From positions 5,084,001 through 5,148,000 of the forward strand of contig NC_018000.1 in the NCBI RefSeq assembly GCF_000265205.3: DNA of 64,000 bases, read 5' to 3'. Positions 1 through 8,685 of this stretch are shown here, one piece after another (position 1 is the stretch's first letter; every line of letters starts with the position of its first letter). The stretch comes from Sinorhizobium fredii USDA 257 (lineage in GTDB: Bacteria > Pseudomonadota > Alphaproteobacteria > Rhizobiales > Rhizobiaceae). The translations under genes and the position numbers were made by a program. Under the pieces are notes generated by a model that saw only the letters and a list, made by a program, of their open reading frames with translations, did no database searches and was not told where the DNA came from.

Positions 1-944
1 GCCAAAAAGTGGCCGTCGTGGGCGCCGGTCCCGCGGGTCTTGCCTGCGCCCATCGCCTCGCCGTCAAAGGCCACGACGTGGTGATCTACGACGCACGCGA
101 AAAATCCGGCGGCCTCAACGAATACGGCATCGCGGCCTATAAGACCGTAGATGATTTCGCGCAGAAGGAAGTCGACTATGTCCTCTCGATTGGCGGTATC
201 GAGGTGCGGCATGGCCAGGTACTCGGCCGCGACTTCTCGCTCGCCGATCTGACCGAGCAATATGATGCCGTCTTCCTCGGCCTCGGCCTCGCCGGCGTCA
301 ATGCGCTCAGGATCGAAGGCGAGAATGCCGAAGGGGTCGAGGACGCGGTCGATTTCATCGCGGCCCTTCGCCAGTCGAAAACCAAGGCCGACATTCCGGT
401 CGGCCGCCGCGTGGTGGTGCTCGGCGGCGGAATGACCGCGATCGACGCCGCCGTTCAGGCGAAGCTGCTCGGCGCAGAAGAAGTGACGATCTGCTATCGC
501 CGCGGCAAGGAGCACATGAACGCCTCCGAGTTCGAGCAGGACCTCGCGGCATCGAAGGGCGTCACCATCCGCCACTGGCTGCAGCCGAAGCGCATTGCGG
601 TGAAGGACGGCAAGGTCGCCGGCATCGAGCTCGAATACACCACCCTCGATGACGGCAAGCTGACGACGACCGGGGAAACCGGTATCATTTCCGCCGAGCA
701 GATCTTCAAGGCGATCGGCCAGACTTTCCAGGCGTCCGGCCTCGGTGCCTTGCAGATGGAAAGCGGACGCATCGTCGTCGATCAAGAAGGCCGCACCTCG
801 CTTGCCAATGTTTGGGCCGGCGGCGACTGCGTGCTCGGCGGAGAGGACCTGACGGTTTCCGCTGTCGCGATGGGACGCGATTCCGCCGAATCGATCAACC
901 GGGCCTTCGCCGCGGACGCGCCGCTGGCGAGCGCCGTTGCTTGA
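1..944 (+). CDS. preT: NAD-dependent dihydropyrimidine dehydrogenase subunit PreT (5' truncated by window edge)
   Basis: Reading frame is open from the first bases, so the gene begins upstream; about 313 residues are present, against roughly 450 in the family. The sequence shows a GAGPAGLA dinucleotide-binding loop right at the edge and a second one (VVLGGGMTAID) near residue 137, the arrangement of GltD-like flavoprotein oxidoreductases. The N-terminal Fe-S part is missing from view. It lies 24 bp upstream of preA, and the pair reduces uracil/thymine to dihydropyrimidines with NADH in the cytoplasm. Its neighbours preA, an N-carbamoyl-amidohydrolase and dihydropyrimidinase support this over a glutamate synthase small subunit. 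Confidence 0.9.
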   Translation, partial: QKVAVVGAGPAGLACAHRLAVKGHDVVIYDAREKSGGLNEYGIAAYKTVDDFAQKEVDYVLSIGGIEVRHGQVLGRDFSLADLTEQYDAVFLGLGLAGVNALRIEGENAEGVEDAVDFIAALRQSKTKADIPVGRRVVVLGGGMTAIDAAVQAKLLGAEEVTICYRRGKEHMNASEFEQDLAASKGVTIRHWLQPKRIAVKDGKVAGIELEYTTLDDGKLTTTGETGIISAEQIFKAIGQTFQASGLGALQMESGRIVVDQEGRTSLANVWAGGDCVLGGEDLTVSAVAMGRDSAESINRAFAADAPLASAVA

Positions 945-968
945 AAGCAGATCGAGAGGACGAGAACA

Positions 969-2282
969 ATGGCTGATCTTCGCAACAATTTTGTCGGCAT
1001 CAAATCCCCGAACCCGTTCTGGCTCGCCTCGGCACCGCCGACGGACAAGGCCTACAACGTGGAGCGCGCCTTCAAGGCGGGCTGGGGCGGCGTCGTCTGG
1101 AAGACGCTCGGCGAGGAAGGACCGCCGGTCGTCAACGTCAATGGCCCGCGCTATGGCGCGATCTGGGGTGCGGACCGGCGCTTGCTCGGCTTGAACAATA
1201 TCGAGCTCATCACCGACCGCGATCTCTATGTGAACCTGCGCGAGATGAAGCAGGTGAAGATGAACTGGCCGGACCGGGCACTGATCGCCTCGATCATGGT
1301 GCCCTGCGAGGAAAACGCCTGGAAGGCGATCCTGCCGCTCGTAGAGGAAACCGGGGCCGACGGCATCGAGCTCAACTTCGGCTGTCCGCACGGCATGTCC
1401 GAGCGCGGCATGGGTTCCGCGGTCGGTCAGGTGCCGGAATATATCGAGATGGTGGTGCGCTGGTGCAAACAGTACACGCGCATGCCGGTGATCACCAAGC
1501 TGACGCCGAACATTACCGACATCCGCAAGCCGGCGCGTGCCGCCAAGGCCGGTGGCACCGACGCGGTGTCGCTGATCAACACGATCAACTCGATCACCGC
1601 GGTCAATCTCGACACCTTCTCGCCGGAGCCGTCGATCGATGGCCGCGGCAGCCACGGAGGCTATTGCGGACCGGCGGTCAAGCCGATCGCGCTCAACATG
1701 GTCGCCGAGATCGCCCGCGATCCGGAAACCTACGGCCTGCCGATCTCCGGTATCGGCGGCATCACCACCTGGCGCGATGCGGCCGAATTCCTGGCGCTCG
1801 GCGCCGGCAACGTGCAGGTCTGCACCGCAGCGATGACCTATGGCTTCAAGATCGTTCAGGAAATGATCTCCGGCCTCTCGGACTGGATGGACGCCAAGGG
1901 CCACAGGACGCTCGACGACATCTGCGGCCGCGCCGTGCCGAACGTTACCGACTGGCAGTATTTGAACCTCAACTACGTCGCCAAGGCCAAGATCGACCAG
2001 GATGCCTGCATCAAATGCGGCCGCTGTCACATCGCCTGCGAGGACACCTCGCACCAGGCGATCACCCAGTTCGTCAACGGCGTGCGCCATTTCGAGGTGA
2101 TCGAGGAGGAATGCGTCGGCTGCAACCTCTGCGTCAACGTCTGTCCGGTCGAAAACTGCATCACTCTGGAGCCGCTCGCCGCCGGCACGCTCGACAAGCG
2201 CACCGGCAAGCCGGTCGATCCGGACTACGCCAACTGGACGACCCATCCCAACAACCCGATGGCGCGCCAAGCCGCCGAGTAA
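969..2282 (+). CDS. preA: NAD-dependent dihydropyrimidine dehydrogenase subunit PreA
   Basis: 437 residues, full length. The N-terminal two thirds is a dihydroorotate-dehydrogenase-type FMN barrel with the active-site stretch LNFGCPHGMSERGMGS, where the Cys is the expected catalytic residue. The C-terminal part has two 4Fe-4S motifs, CIKCGRCHIAC and CVGCNLCVNVCPVENC. It forms the catalytic partner of PreT and performs the first step of reductive pyrimidine catabolism. Start ATG at 969 follows a GAGAGGACGAG purine stretch. A strong hairpin follows the stop codon. Confidence 0.95.
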   Translation: MADLRNNFVGIKSPNPFWLASAPPTDKAYNVERAFKAGWGGVVWKTLGEEGPPVVNVNGPRYGAIWGADRRLLGLNNIELITDRDLYVNLREMKQVKMNWPDRALIASIMVPCEENAWKAILPLVEETGADGIELNFGCPHGMSERGMGSAVGQVPEYIEMVVRWCKQYTRMPVITKLTPNITDIRKPARAAKAGGTDAVSLINTINSITAVNLDTFSPEPSIDGRGSHGGYCGPAVKPIALNMVAEIARDPETYGLPISGIGGITTWRDAAEFLALGAGNVQVCTAAMTYGFKIVQEMISGLSDWMDAKGHRTLDDICGRAVPNVTDWQYLNLNYVAKAKIDQDACIKCGRCHIACEDTSHQAITQFVNGVRHFEVIEEECVGCNLCVNVCPVENCITLEPLAAGTLDKRTGKPVDPDYANWTTHPNNPMARQAAE

Positions 2283-2302
2283 AGCAAGGTCGACAGAACA
2301 GG

Positions 2303-2340
2303 AAGGCCGCCGGAATCCACCGGCGGCCTTCTGCTTCTTT
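2303..2340 (+). terminator. Rho-independent-type terminator after preA, possibly bidirectional
   Basis: An 11-bp perfect stem (AAGGCCGCCGG at 2303-2313 and its complement at 2320-2330) with a 6-nt loop is followed by a T-rich stretch (CTGCTTCTTT). It sits between the convergent preA and oxidoreductase genes, so it may end both transcripts. Confidence 0.7.
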
Positions 2341-2347
2341 CATGGCA

Positions 2348-3370
2348 TCAGAACTCGATCACCACCTTGCCGAACGGACCGCGATCGAGATGCGCGAGAG
2401 CCTCGCGGAACTCGGTGAACGTGTAGCGCTTGTCGATGACCGGCTTCAGGCGCAAGCGATCGACGGCACCGACCAGGTCTTCGAGCGCCCGGCGGTGCCC
2501 GACGCTGATGCCCTGCAGCACCGGCGACTTGAGCAGCAACGGAGCAACCGCCCCGGAGACCTCGAAGCCTTCGAGTACGCCGATCACCGAAATTCGTCCG
2601 TCCGGGGCCACCGCCTTCAAGGACTGGCCGAGGCCGGCGCCACCGGCGATCTCGAGGATGTGGTCCGCGCCGTGGTCCTCGGTGAGCTCATAGACGCGTT
2701 CCACCCAATCTTCGCTCAGCCGGTTGATGCCGTGGTCGGCGCCAAGCGCGCGCGCCTTCTCGAGCTTTTCCGGGCTGCTCGAGGTTACGAGCACCTCGGC
2801 ACCGACTGCCTTGGCAATCTGCAGGCCGAAGAGTGCGACGCCGCCAGTTCCCTGGACCACGACGCGGTCGCCGGGCTTCAGATGGCCCTTCTCGATCAGC
2901 GCGAACCAGGCAGTGAGGCCGGCGCAAGGCAGTGTGCTTGCCTCTGCAGCGTCAAGGCTCTTTGGCGCGACAACGAACCAGTCTTCCGGAAAGGCGACAT
3001 ATTCCGACAGGACACCGGGATGCACGCTGCCGAGCGTGGCATAGGCAGGTGTCCTGCCGCTTCCCGGCCGCAAGCCATCGAGCCAACCGGGCGCGAACGT
3101 CGAGATCACCCGGTCGCCGGGCCGAAAACGAGTCACACCCTTGCCAACCGCTTCGACGACGCCGCTCATGTCCGACGTCGGAACGAAGGGGAAAGTGAGT
3201 TCCAGACCCATGCCGGATTCAAGCACCAGCTTGTCGCGATAGTTGAGCGACACCGCCATCGTGCGGACGAGTACGTCAAACTCACCGACGTCCGGCACCC
3301 TGCGCTCCGCGATCTTCAGATTGTGCGGGCCGATCGCCTCGGTGCTCCATTCCTGCATCCATTTCGACAT
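2348..3370 (-). CDS. Zinc-independent medium-chain alcohol dehydrogenase/quinone-oxidoreductase-like protein
   Basis: 340 residues. The N-terminal GroES-like domain lacks the catalytic zinc cysteine: the usual position reads SLNYRDKL. The Rossmann domain carries VVVQGTGGVALFGLQIAK near residue 165, typical of NAD(P)H-binding MDR proteins. This points to a quinone-oxidoreductase-like or other NADPH-dependent reductase rather than a true zinc alcohol dehydrogenase; the substrate is unknown. It is divergent from a LysR regulator 103 bp away, which is its likely regulator. It is probably unrelated to the flanking pyrimidine genes. Confidence 0.85.
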   Translation of the reverse strand: MSKWMQEWSTEAIGPHNLKIAERRVPDVGEFDVLVRTMAVSLNYRDKLVLESGMGLELTFPFVPTSDMSGVVEAVGKGVTRFRPGDRVISTFAPGWLDGLRPGSGRTPAYATLGSVHPGVLSEYVAFPEDWFVVAPKSLDAAEASTLPCAGLTAWFALIEKGHLKPGDRVVVQGTGGVALFGLQIAKAVGAEVLVTSSSPEKLEKARALGADHGINRLSEDWVERVYELTEDHGADHILEIAGGAGLGQSLKAVAPDGRISVIGVLEGFEVSGAVAPLLLKSPVLQGISVGHRRALEDLVGAVDRLRLKPVIDKRYTFTEFREALAHLDRGPFGKVVIEF

Positions 3371-3473
3371 GCTCGTTCCTTTCGGTTTGTTGAGGTTTGG
3401 ACAAGCATAGTGTTGAACCAGGATCGCCAGTTGCGATAAGATTTCCCATCATTGGTTCCAGGGCGGATACAAT

Positions 3474-4376
3474 TTGATGGAGCACCTGAATGGCATCTCA
3501 GTGTTCGTCGAGGCTGCGGAAGCTGGCGGCTTCTCCACAGCGGCGGAGCGACTGAACCTGTCGCGCTCCGCCGTCGGCAAGGCGATCGCCCGCCTCGAAC
3601 AGCGGCTCGGCGTCCGTCTCTTCCATCGCACCACACGGGCGCAGAGCCTGACCGAAGAGGGCCAGCTCTTCTATGAGAGCTGCCAGAAGGCGCTCGGCGA
3701 GATCCGTACAGCCGAGGCCCTTCTCGAATCCGGCAGACAGGAAATTCGTGGCCGGTTGCGGATCTCGATGCCGGTTCTCTTTGGCCGGCAGTGCGTGGCG
3801 CCGCTCTTTCGCGACCTGTTGCGCAGGCATCCGCATCTCGAGCTCGATCTGTCCTTTAACGACCGCGTTATCGAGCTCCTCGACGAAGGCTTCGATCTCG
3901 CCATCCGCAACGGCTCATTGGGTAACGATGCCGGGCTGATGACGCGCGCCGTCGCCGAACAGCGCATGACAGTCTGTGCCTCTCCCGCCTACCTCGCGGC
4001 ACGCGGCGGGCCGCAAACCGTAGCGGAGCTCGCGGCCCACGATGCGGTCGTCTACTGCCGCGGCGGCCAACAGCGATCATGGTCCTTTCCTGTCGAAGGC
4101 AGGACCGCCGAGACGATTTTGCCAAAAACCCGGCTACGGCTCGACGATCTTTCGGCGATTGCGGACGCGGCGGCCGAGGGCCTCGGACTTGCCTGGCTGC
4201 CATGCTGGCTGGTGCGCGAACGCGTGCAACGCGGCGAACTCATACGGGTGCTGACCGATCGGCCGGGTCTCGTTTTCAAGGTCTATGCCGTATGGCCGCG
4301 AACGCGGCTGCCGCTGCCGAAACTGCGCCTGGCGATCGACACGCTCTCCACCGGACTGCCGCGCATCATGGAATAG
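3474..4376 (+). CDS. LysR-family transcriptional regulator
   Basis: 300 residues. The N-terminal winged helix-turn-helix (FVEAAEAGGFSTAAERLNLSRSAVGKAIARLEQ) is followed by a periplasmic-binding-like effector domain, the standard LysR layout. It is transcribed divergently from the MDR oxidoreductase, so it likely controls that gene and itself from the shared 103-bp region. The effector is unknown. The stop is followed by about 160 bp with no recognisable gene before the cyclase. Confidence 0.9.
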   Translation: MMEHLNGISVFVEAAEAGGFSTAAERLNLSRSAVGKAIARLEQRLGVRLFHRTTRAQSLTEEGQLFYESCQKALGEIRTAEALLESGRQEIRGRLRISMPVLFGRQCVAPLFRDLLRRHPHLELDLSFNDRVIELLDEGFDLAIRNGSLGNDAGLMTRAVAEQRMTVCASPAYLAARGGPQTVAELAAHDAVVYCRGGQQRSWSFPVEGRTAETILPKTRLRLDDLSAIADAAAEGLGLAWLPCWLVRERVQRGELIRVLTDRPGLVFKVYAVWPRTRLPLPKLRLAIDTLSTGLPRIME

Positions 4377-4535
4377 AGGAAGGTGCCGGCGTAGCGTCTT
4401 CTCCGCGTAAGTGCACACTGGTAACAAAAAGCAAAACAGATTGTGTAGAAAACGTAAGTTGTCCGAACTGGCGATCTGATCAATAAGGGACGGAATCAGA
4501 AGCGGCCAGCTGGCCGGCAGACCCGGGCAGACTGT

Positions 4536-6435
4536 TTGACGATCCTTTCCGCCAATACACGCAAGAAGACACACCTGATTTCCGGGGCCGTGCTCGGCAC
4601 CTTCGTTCTCTTGCATTTCTTCAATCATTCGCTCGGCCTGATCTCCATCGAAGCGATGGAAGCCGGGCGGCGGTCATTCATTCTTGTCTGGCACAGCGTA
4701 CCCGGCACAATCCTGCTTTATGGCGCCCTGCTGCTGCACTTCCTGATGGCGCTCGACAGTCTCTATCGCCGCCAGACGCTCAGGATGCCGGTCGGTGAAG
4801 CGCTGAAGATCCTCTTCGGCCTGAGCCTGCCCTTCCTGCTGATACCCCATGTGGTCGCCACCCGGGTTGAGCCGTTCCTGACCGGGATCGATGCCGACTA
4901 TCCTAGCATCCTGCGCGCGCTGTGGTCGAGTTCGATCGGCACGACCCGCCAGACCGTCGCTCTGCTCTTTGTATGGAGCCACGCCTGCCTTGGCGCCTGG
5001 TTCTGGATGCGCGGCCGAGACTGGTTTCCGCGCTACGAATTCCTGCTCTACACCGTTGCCCTGCTCGTGCCGATCTTCGCGCTGCTTGGCTTCGTCAACG
5101 GCGCCCGTTCTCTTGCTCGCGATTATGCGGAACACGGTGCTTACGGCGACAGGGCCTATGTCAGCCAGATGCGGCCGCGGGTCGATCCTGACCTGCCCGA
5201 GAACATCCGGCTCGCCTTCTATGCGGGCTTTGCCGGCCTGATCGGCGGAACCTTGGCGCTGCGCGCCGTGCCGGCGCGCGGACGCGTCCGCGTGCGCTAT
5301 CCGGATGGGCGCGTGGCGGCGGTGAGCCTCGGTTTCAGCGTGCTCGAGGCAAGCCGCGCCGCCGGGATTTCGCATGTGTCGGTCTGTGGCGGCCGCGGCC
5401 GGTGCTCGACCTGCCGGGTGCGCGTCATTGAGGGTCTCGACGGCCAGCCGGCGCCGGAGGCCGCGGAACTTGCGACCCTCAGCCGGATCGGCGCCCCAGA
5501 CAACGTTCGTCTGGCTTGCCAGTTCCGGCCTACCAACAATGTCACCGTCGTACCGATACCGTTGAAAAAGTCCGTTTTCTGGGACCTCTGATTTTTTGGA
5601 GGGCCGTAGAGGCCAACAAAGAAAATTGAGGTGGGGGACCTACCAATTCTGCGATCAAGGAGCGTGTGAGCCGCGTAGCGGAATTGAGATGGCATTGAGC
5701 AGTAACATTCGCTGAGATCGCTAATTGGCCGACTTTTCGGCGAGCCCCGAGTTTGGACTTTTTCAACACTATCCACCCATTCTCGATACTGACAGCCTCG
5801 GGATCAAGACGCAGCTTGCGCGGCAGAACGGCGGCGGCCGCGAGCGGCGGGTGGCCGTGCTCTTCTGCGACCTGCGCGACTTCACCCGCATTGCCGAACA
5901 CAAGCTGCCCTACGACACGGTGTTCCTGCTCAACCGCTACTTCGAAATGATCGGCGAGGCGGTGGAGGACTCCGGCGGTGTCATCGACAAGTTCATCGGC
6001 GACGGGGCGCTGGCGATCTTCGGGCTGAAGACGCCTCTCCCGGAAGCCTGTCGTCAGGCGCTTGCCGCGGCCGCCCGGCTATCGGCCGGCATTCGCGCGC
6101 TCAACCAGACATTCGAGGGCGAACTCGAGCAGCCGCTCAGGCTCGCGATCGGCCTGCATGCCGGACCAGCAATCGTCGGCGAGATGGGCTACGGTCAGGC
6201 GACCTCGCTGACCGCCGTCGGCGACACGATCAACACCGCCAGCCGGCTGGAGGGCCTTGCCAAGGAGCATGACGCCGAGCTTGCCGTTTCCGTCGATTTC
6301 CTCCAACGCGCCGGTTTCAGCATCGAAGGCTACAGGCGATTGGATATAACCCTGCGCGGCCGTCAGGCGACGCTCGAGACCTGGATCGTCGAAGATGCCG
6401 CGCGGCTTCCGGAGATCATGCCGGCGCCGGTCTAA
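4536..6435 (+). pseudogene. Ferredoxin-linked class III adenylate cyclase, split by an insertion element
   Basis: Two reading frames make up one gene. The first (4536-5591, TTG start) has about six hydrophobic segments and then a plant-type 2Fe-2S ferredoxin domain with C-x5-C-x2-C (CGGRGRCSTC) and a later LACQ cysteine. The second (in frame from within the insertion to 6435) is a class III cyclase catalytic domain with both metal aspartates (FCDLRDFT, KFIGDGALAIF) and the VGDTINTASRLE motif. A 219-bp element at 5555-5773 separates them. Removing it plus 4 bp of putative target duplication (223 bp) joins the frames as VTVVPILDTDS and gives 558 residues. The catalytic half alone could still be made from an internal TTG or GTG, so residual activity is possible. 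It would make cAMP under redox control at the membrane. Confidence 0.85.
5555..5773. mobile_element. MITE-like non-coding insertion element with 19-bp terminal inverted repeats
   Basis: The left end GATACCGTTGAAAAAGTCC (5555-5573) and the reverse complement of the right end (5755-5773) match at 17 of 19 positions, including 13 contiguous bases. Flanking tetranucleotides are TACC (5551-5554) and CACC (5774-5777), an imperfect 4-bp target duplication. The 219 bp hold no plausible transposase frame and stop codons occur in all relevant frames, so the element would depend on a transposase elsewhere. Inserted length plus duplication is 223 bp, exactly the shift needed to explain the split cyclase frame. 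The parent IS family is not identified here. Confidence 0.8.
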
Positions 6436-7077
6436 CTACTCGCGCACCTGCAGGCCATCGACAAACAAGCGCTCGAGAAAGCGCGCCGCATCCTCGAAGC
6501 GCCCGTCACCCGCCTGCTCCTGGCCGAGCACGGCGCGCACCTGAACGTCGAAGTCGGCATAGTGCTGCGTCGTCGACCAGATCGCGAAAATCAAATGATA
6601 GGGATCGCAATTCGCGATCTTGCCGGCCTTCGCCCAGGCGCGGATGACCTCGGCCTTTTCGTCGACCAGCTGCTTCAGCGGCCCTTTCAGCTCGTCCTCG
6701 ATATGAGGAGCGCCCTGCAACACCTCATTGGCGAACAATCGGCTTTCGCGCGGGAAATCCCGCGCCATTTCCAACTTGCGCCGGATGTAGCTGCGGATCT
6801 CGGCGACGGGATTGCCGTCGGCATTGAATTCGCGCAGCGGATCGAGCCAGGTGTCAAGAACGCGGTCGATCAAGGCGCGATGCATCGCCTCCTTCGTACG
6901 GAAGTAATAGAGCAGGTTCGGCTTCGACATGCCCGCCACTTCGGCGATCTGATCGATGGTCGATCCGCGGAAGCCGCTCGCCGAAAAGACCTCGAGCGCG
7001 GCTTCGAGGATGCGCTCCTCCTTTTCCTCCTGGATGCGCGTGCGCCTCTGTGTTTTCGCCGCTCTTGGAAGTACCAT
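6436..7077 (-). CDS. rutR: TetR-family repressor of pyrimidine utilisation, RutR-like
   Basis: 213 residues from ATG 7077; an upstream GTG at 7101 is possible but adds only a Gly-rich tail. The N-terminal TetR HTH reads STIDQIAEVAGMSKPNLLYYF, and the C-terminal ligand domain resembles RutR (AIWSTTQHYADFDVQV). RutR senses uracil/thymine and represses pyrimidine degradation genes. It is divergent from the amidohydrolase and dihydropyrimidinase genes, and a near-consensus RutR palindrome lies in the shared upstream region. Its stop directly abuts the end of the convergent cyclase gene. Confidence 0.85.
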   Translation of the reverse strand: MVLPRAAKTQRRTRIQEEKEERILEAALEVFSASGFRGSTIDQIAEVAGMSKPNLLYYFRTKEAMHRALIDRVLDTWLDPLREFNADGNPVAEIRSYIRRKLEMARDFPRESRLFANEVLQGAPHIEDELKGPLKQLVDEKAEVIRAWAKAGKIANCDPYHLIFAIWSTTQHYADFDVQVRAVLGQEQAGDGRFEDAARFLERLFVDGLQVRE

Positions 7078-7209
7078 CCCGCCCCCTGCCGATGCCCACA
7101 CGCTAGCTGGTGGAGCACGCTTTGCCCAAAAATCGGACGCGCCATTTATTTGGGCAACAAACTGGTTTTTTCGTTTTCCCGCTTGAGTGCCGCTACGGAA
7201 GTTGTAATG

Positions 7210-7225
7210 TTTACCAACCGGTCAA
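7210..7225. promoter_or_regulatory. Candidate RutR operator
   Basis: TTTACCAACCGGTCAA matches the RutR consensus TTGACCANNTGGTCAA at 12 of 14 defined positions. It lies 133 bp upstream of rutR and 128 bp upstream of the amidohydrolase ATG, so it could repress both divergent transcripts. Confidence 0.65.
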
Positions 7226-7352
7226 ATTATCAGTCAGATTGTCGGCAAACGCAACGGCTGATCGAAGGGCACCAAAGCAAGGCCCCGATCTGGCCGACGG
7301 GAACATGAGGCTATCCCCGGGGAGGGTCTAGCCGGAAAAAGAGGAGAGCGCC

Positions 7353-8603
7353 ATGGCTGCACCTGGCGAGAATAGGCGCGTCAATTCCGACCGCCTGTGG
7401 GATTCGTTAATGGAAATGGCGAAGATCGGCCCTGGCGTTGCCGGCGGCAACAACCGCCAGACCTTGACGGACGCCGATGGCGAGGGTCGCCGGCTCTTTC
7501 AGTCCTGGTGCGAAAAGGCCGGGCTCTCCATGGGTGTCGACAAGATGGGCACCATGTTCATGACCCGCCCCGGCACCGACCCCGATGCGCTCCCCGTCCA
7601 TATCGGTTCCCATCTCGACACGCAGCCGACCGGCGGCAAGTACGACGGCGTGCTTGGTGTCTTGAGCGGCCTCGAGGTCGTTCGCACGATGAATGACCTC
7701 GGCATCAAGACGAAGCATCCGATCGTGGTCACCAACTGGACCAATGAGGAAGGCGCCCGCTTTGCGCCGGCCATGATTGCCTCCGGAGTCTTTGCCGGCG
7801 TCCACACGCTCGAATACGCCTATGCCCGCAAGGATCCGGAGGGCAAGAGCTTCGGCGACGAATTGAAGCGCATTGGCTGGGTTGGCGACGAGGAAGTCGG
7901 CGCCCGCAAGATGCACGCCTATTTCGAATATCACATCGAGCAGGGACCGATCCTCGAGGCCGAAAACAAGCGGATCGGCGTCGTCACCCACTGTCAGGGC
8001 CTATGGTGGCTGGAGTTCACGCTGACCGGCAAGGAAGCGCATACCGGCTCGACACCGATGAACATGCGCGTCAATGCCGGTCTCGCCATGGCCCGCATCC
8101 TCGAGATGGTGCAGACCGTTGCGATGGAAAGCCAGCCGGGCGCCGTCGGCGGCGTCGGGCAGATGTTCTTCTCGCCCAATTCACGCAACGTATTGCCGGG
8201 CAAGGTCGTCTTCACCGTCGATATCCGCTCGCCGGATCAAGCCAAGCTCGACGGCATGCGCGCCCGGATCGAAGCCGAAGCGCCGAAGATCGCCGAGGCG
8301 CTTGGCGTCGGCTGTTCGATTGAGGCGGTCGGCCATTTCGACCCCGTGACCTTCGATCCGAAGCTGGTCGCAACCGTCCGCGGTGCGGCAGAGAAGCTCG
8401 GCTACAGCCACATGAGTCTCATCTCCGGCGCCGGGCACGACGCCTGCTGGGCGGCGAAGGTCGCGCCGACGACGATGATCATGTGCCCCTGCGTCGATGG
8501 GCTCAGCCATAACGAGGCGGAGGACATTTCCAAGGAATGGGCCGCCGCAGGTGCCGACGTCCTCTTCCACGCTGTTCTCGAAACGGCCGAGGTCGTCGAA
8601 TGA
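7353..8603 (+). CDS. N-carbamoyl-beta-alanine amidohydrolase / M20 Zn-dependent hydrolase (PydC type)
   Basis: 416 residues of the M20 allantoate/ureidopropionase family. Metal-binding motifs HIGSHLDTQPTGGKYDGVLG and NWTNEEGARF are intact, and a C-terminal GHDA and His-containing motif (GLSHNEAEDI) are present. It would hydrolyse N-carbamoyl-beta-alanine to beta-alanine, CO2 and ammonia, the third step of reductive pyrimidine catabolism. It precedes dihydropyrimidinase by 82 bp. N-carbamoyl-L-amino acid hydrolase activity is an alternative, but the context favours the pyrimidine role. Confidence 0.88.
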   Translation: MAAPGENRRVNSDRLWDSLMEMAKIGPGVAGGNNRQTLTDADGEGRRLFQSWCEKAGLSMGVDKMGTMFMTRPGTDPDALPVHIGSHLDTQPTGGKYDGVLGVLSGLEVVRTMNDLGIKTKHPIVVTNWTNEEGARFAPAMIASGVFAGVHTLEYAYARKDPEGKSFGDELKRIGWVGDEEVGARKMHAYFEYHIEQGPILEAENKRIGVVTHCQGLWWLEFTLTGKEAHTGSTPMNMRVNAGLAMARILEMVQTVAMESQPGAVGGVGQMFFSPNSRNVLPGKVVFTVDIRSPDQAKLDGMRARIEAEAPKIAEALGVGCSIEAVGHFDPVTFDPKLVATVRGAAEKLGYSHMSLISGAGHDACWAAKVAPTTMIMCPCVDGLSHNEAEDISKEWAAAGADVLFHAVLETAEVVE

Positions 8604-8612
8604 GATTTCACG

Positions 8613-8637
8613 GGCGGAACGAAAGTTCCGCCTTTTT
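8613..8637 (+). terminator. Hairpin with U-tract between the amidohydrolase and dihydropyrimidinase genes
   Basis: GGCGGAAC (8613-8620), a GAAA tetraloop and GTTCCGCC are followed by five Ts (8633-8637). It sits 10 bp after the upstream stop and before the next RBS, so it may attenuate rather than fully end transcription, or act as a processing/stability hairpin. Confidence 0.6.
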
Positions 8638-8685
8638 CGTGGGCGGCCGCGTCCGTCGAAGGCACCATTGCGAGGGAACGAAACC

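Noticed and set aside
1463..3439. A 658-codon open frame on the plus strand overlapping preA and running through the antisense of the oxidoreductase
   Set aside because: It is a high-GC shadow: its first part is preA in another frame and the rest is the complement of the MDR gene; the protein is low-complexity Arg/His/Gln-rich and has no family signature.
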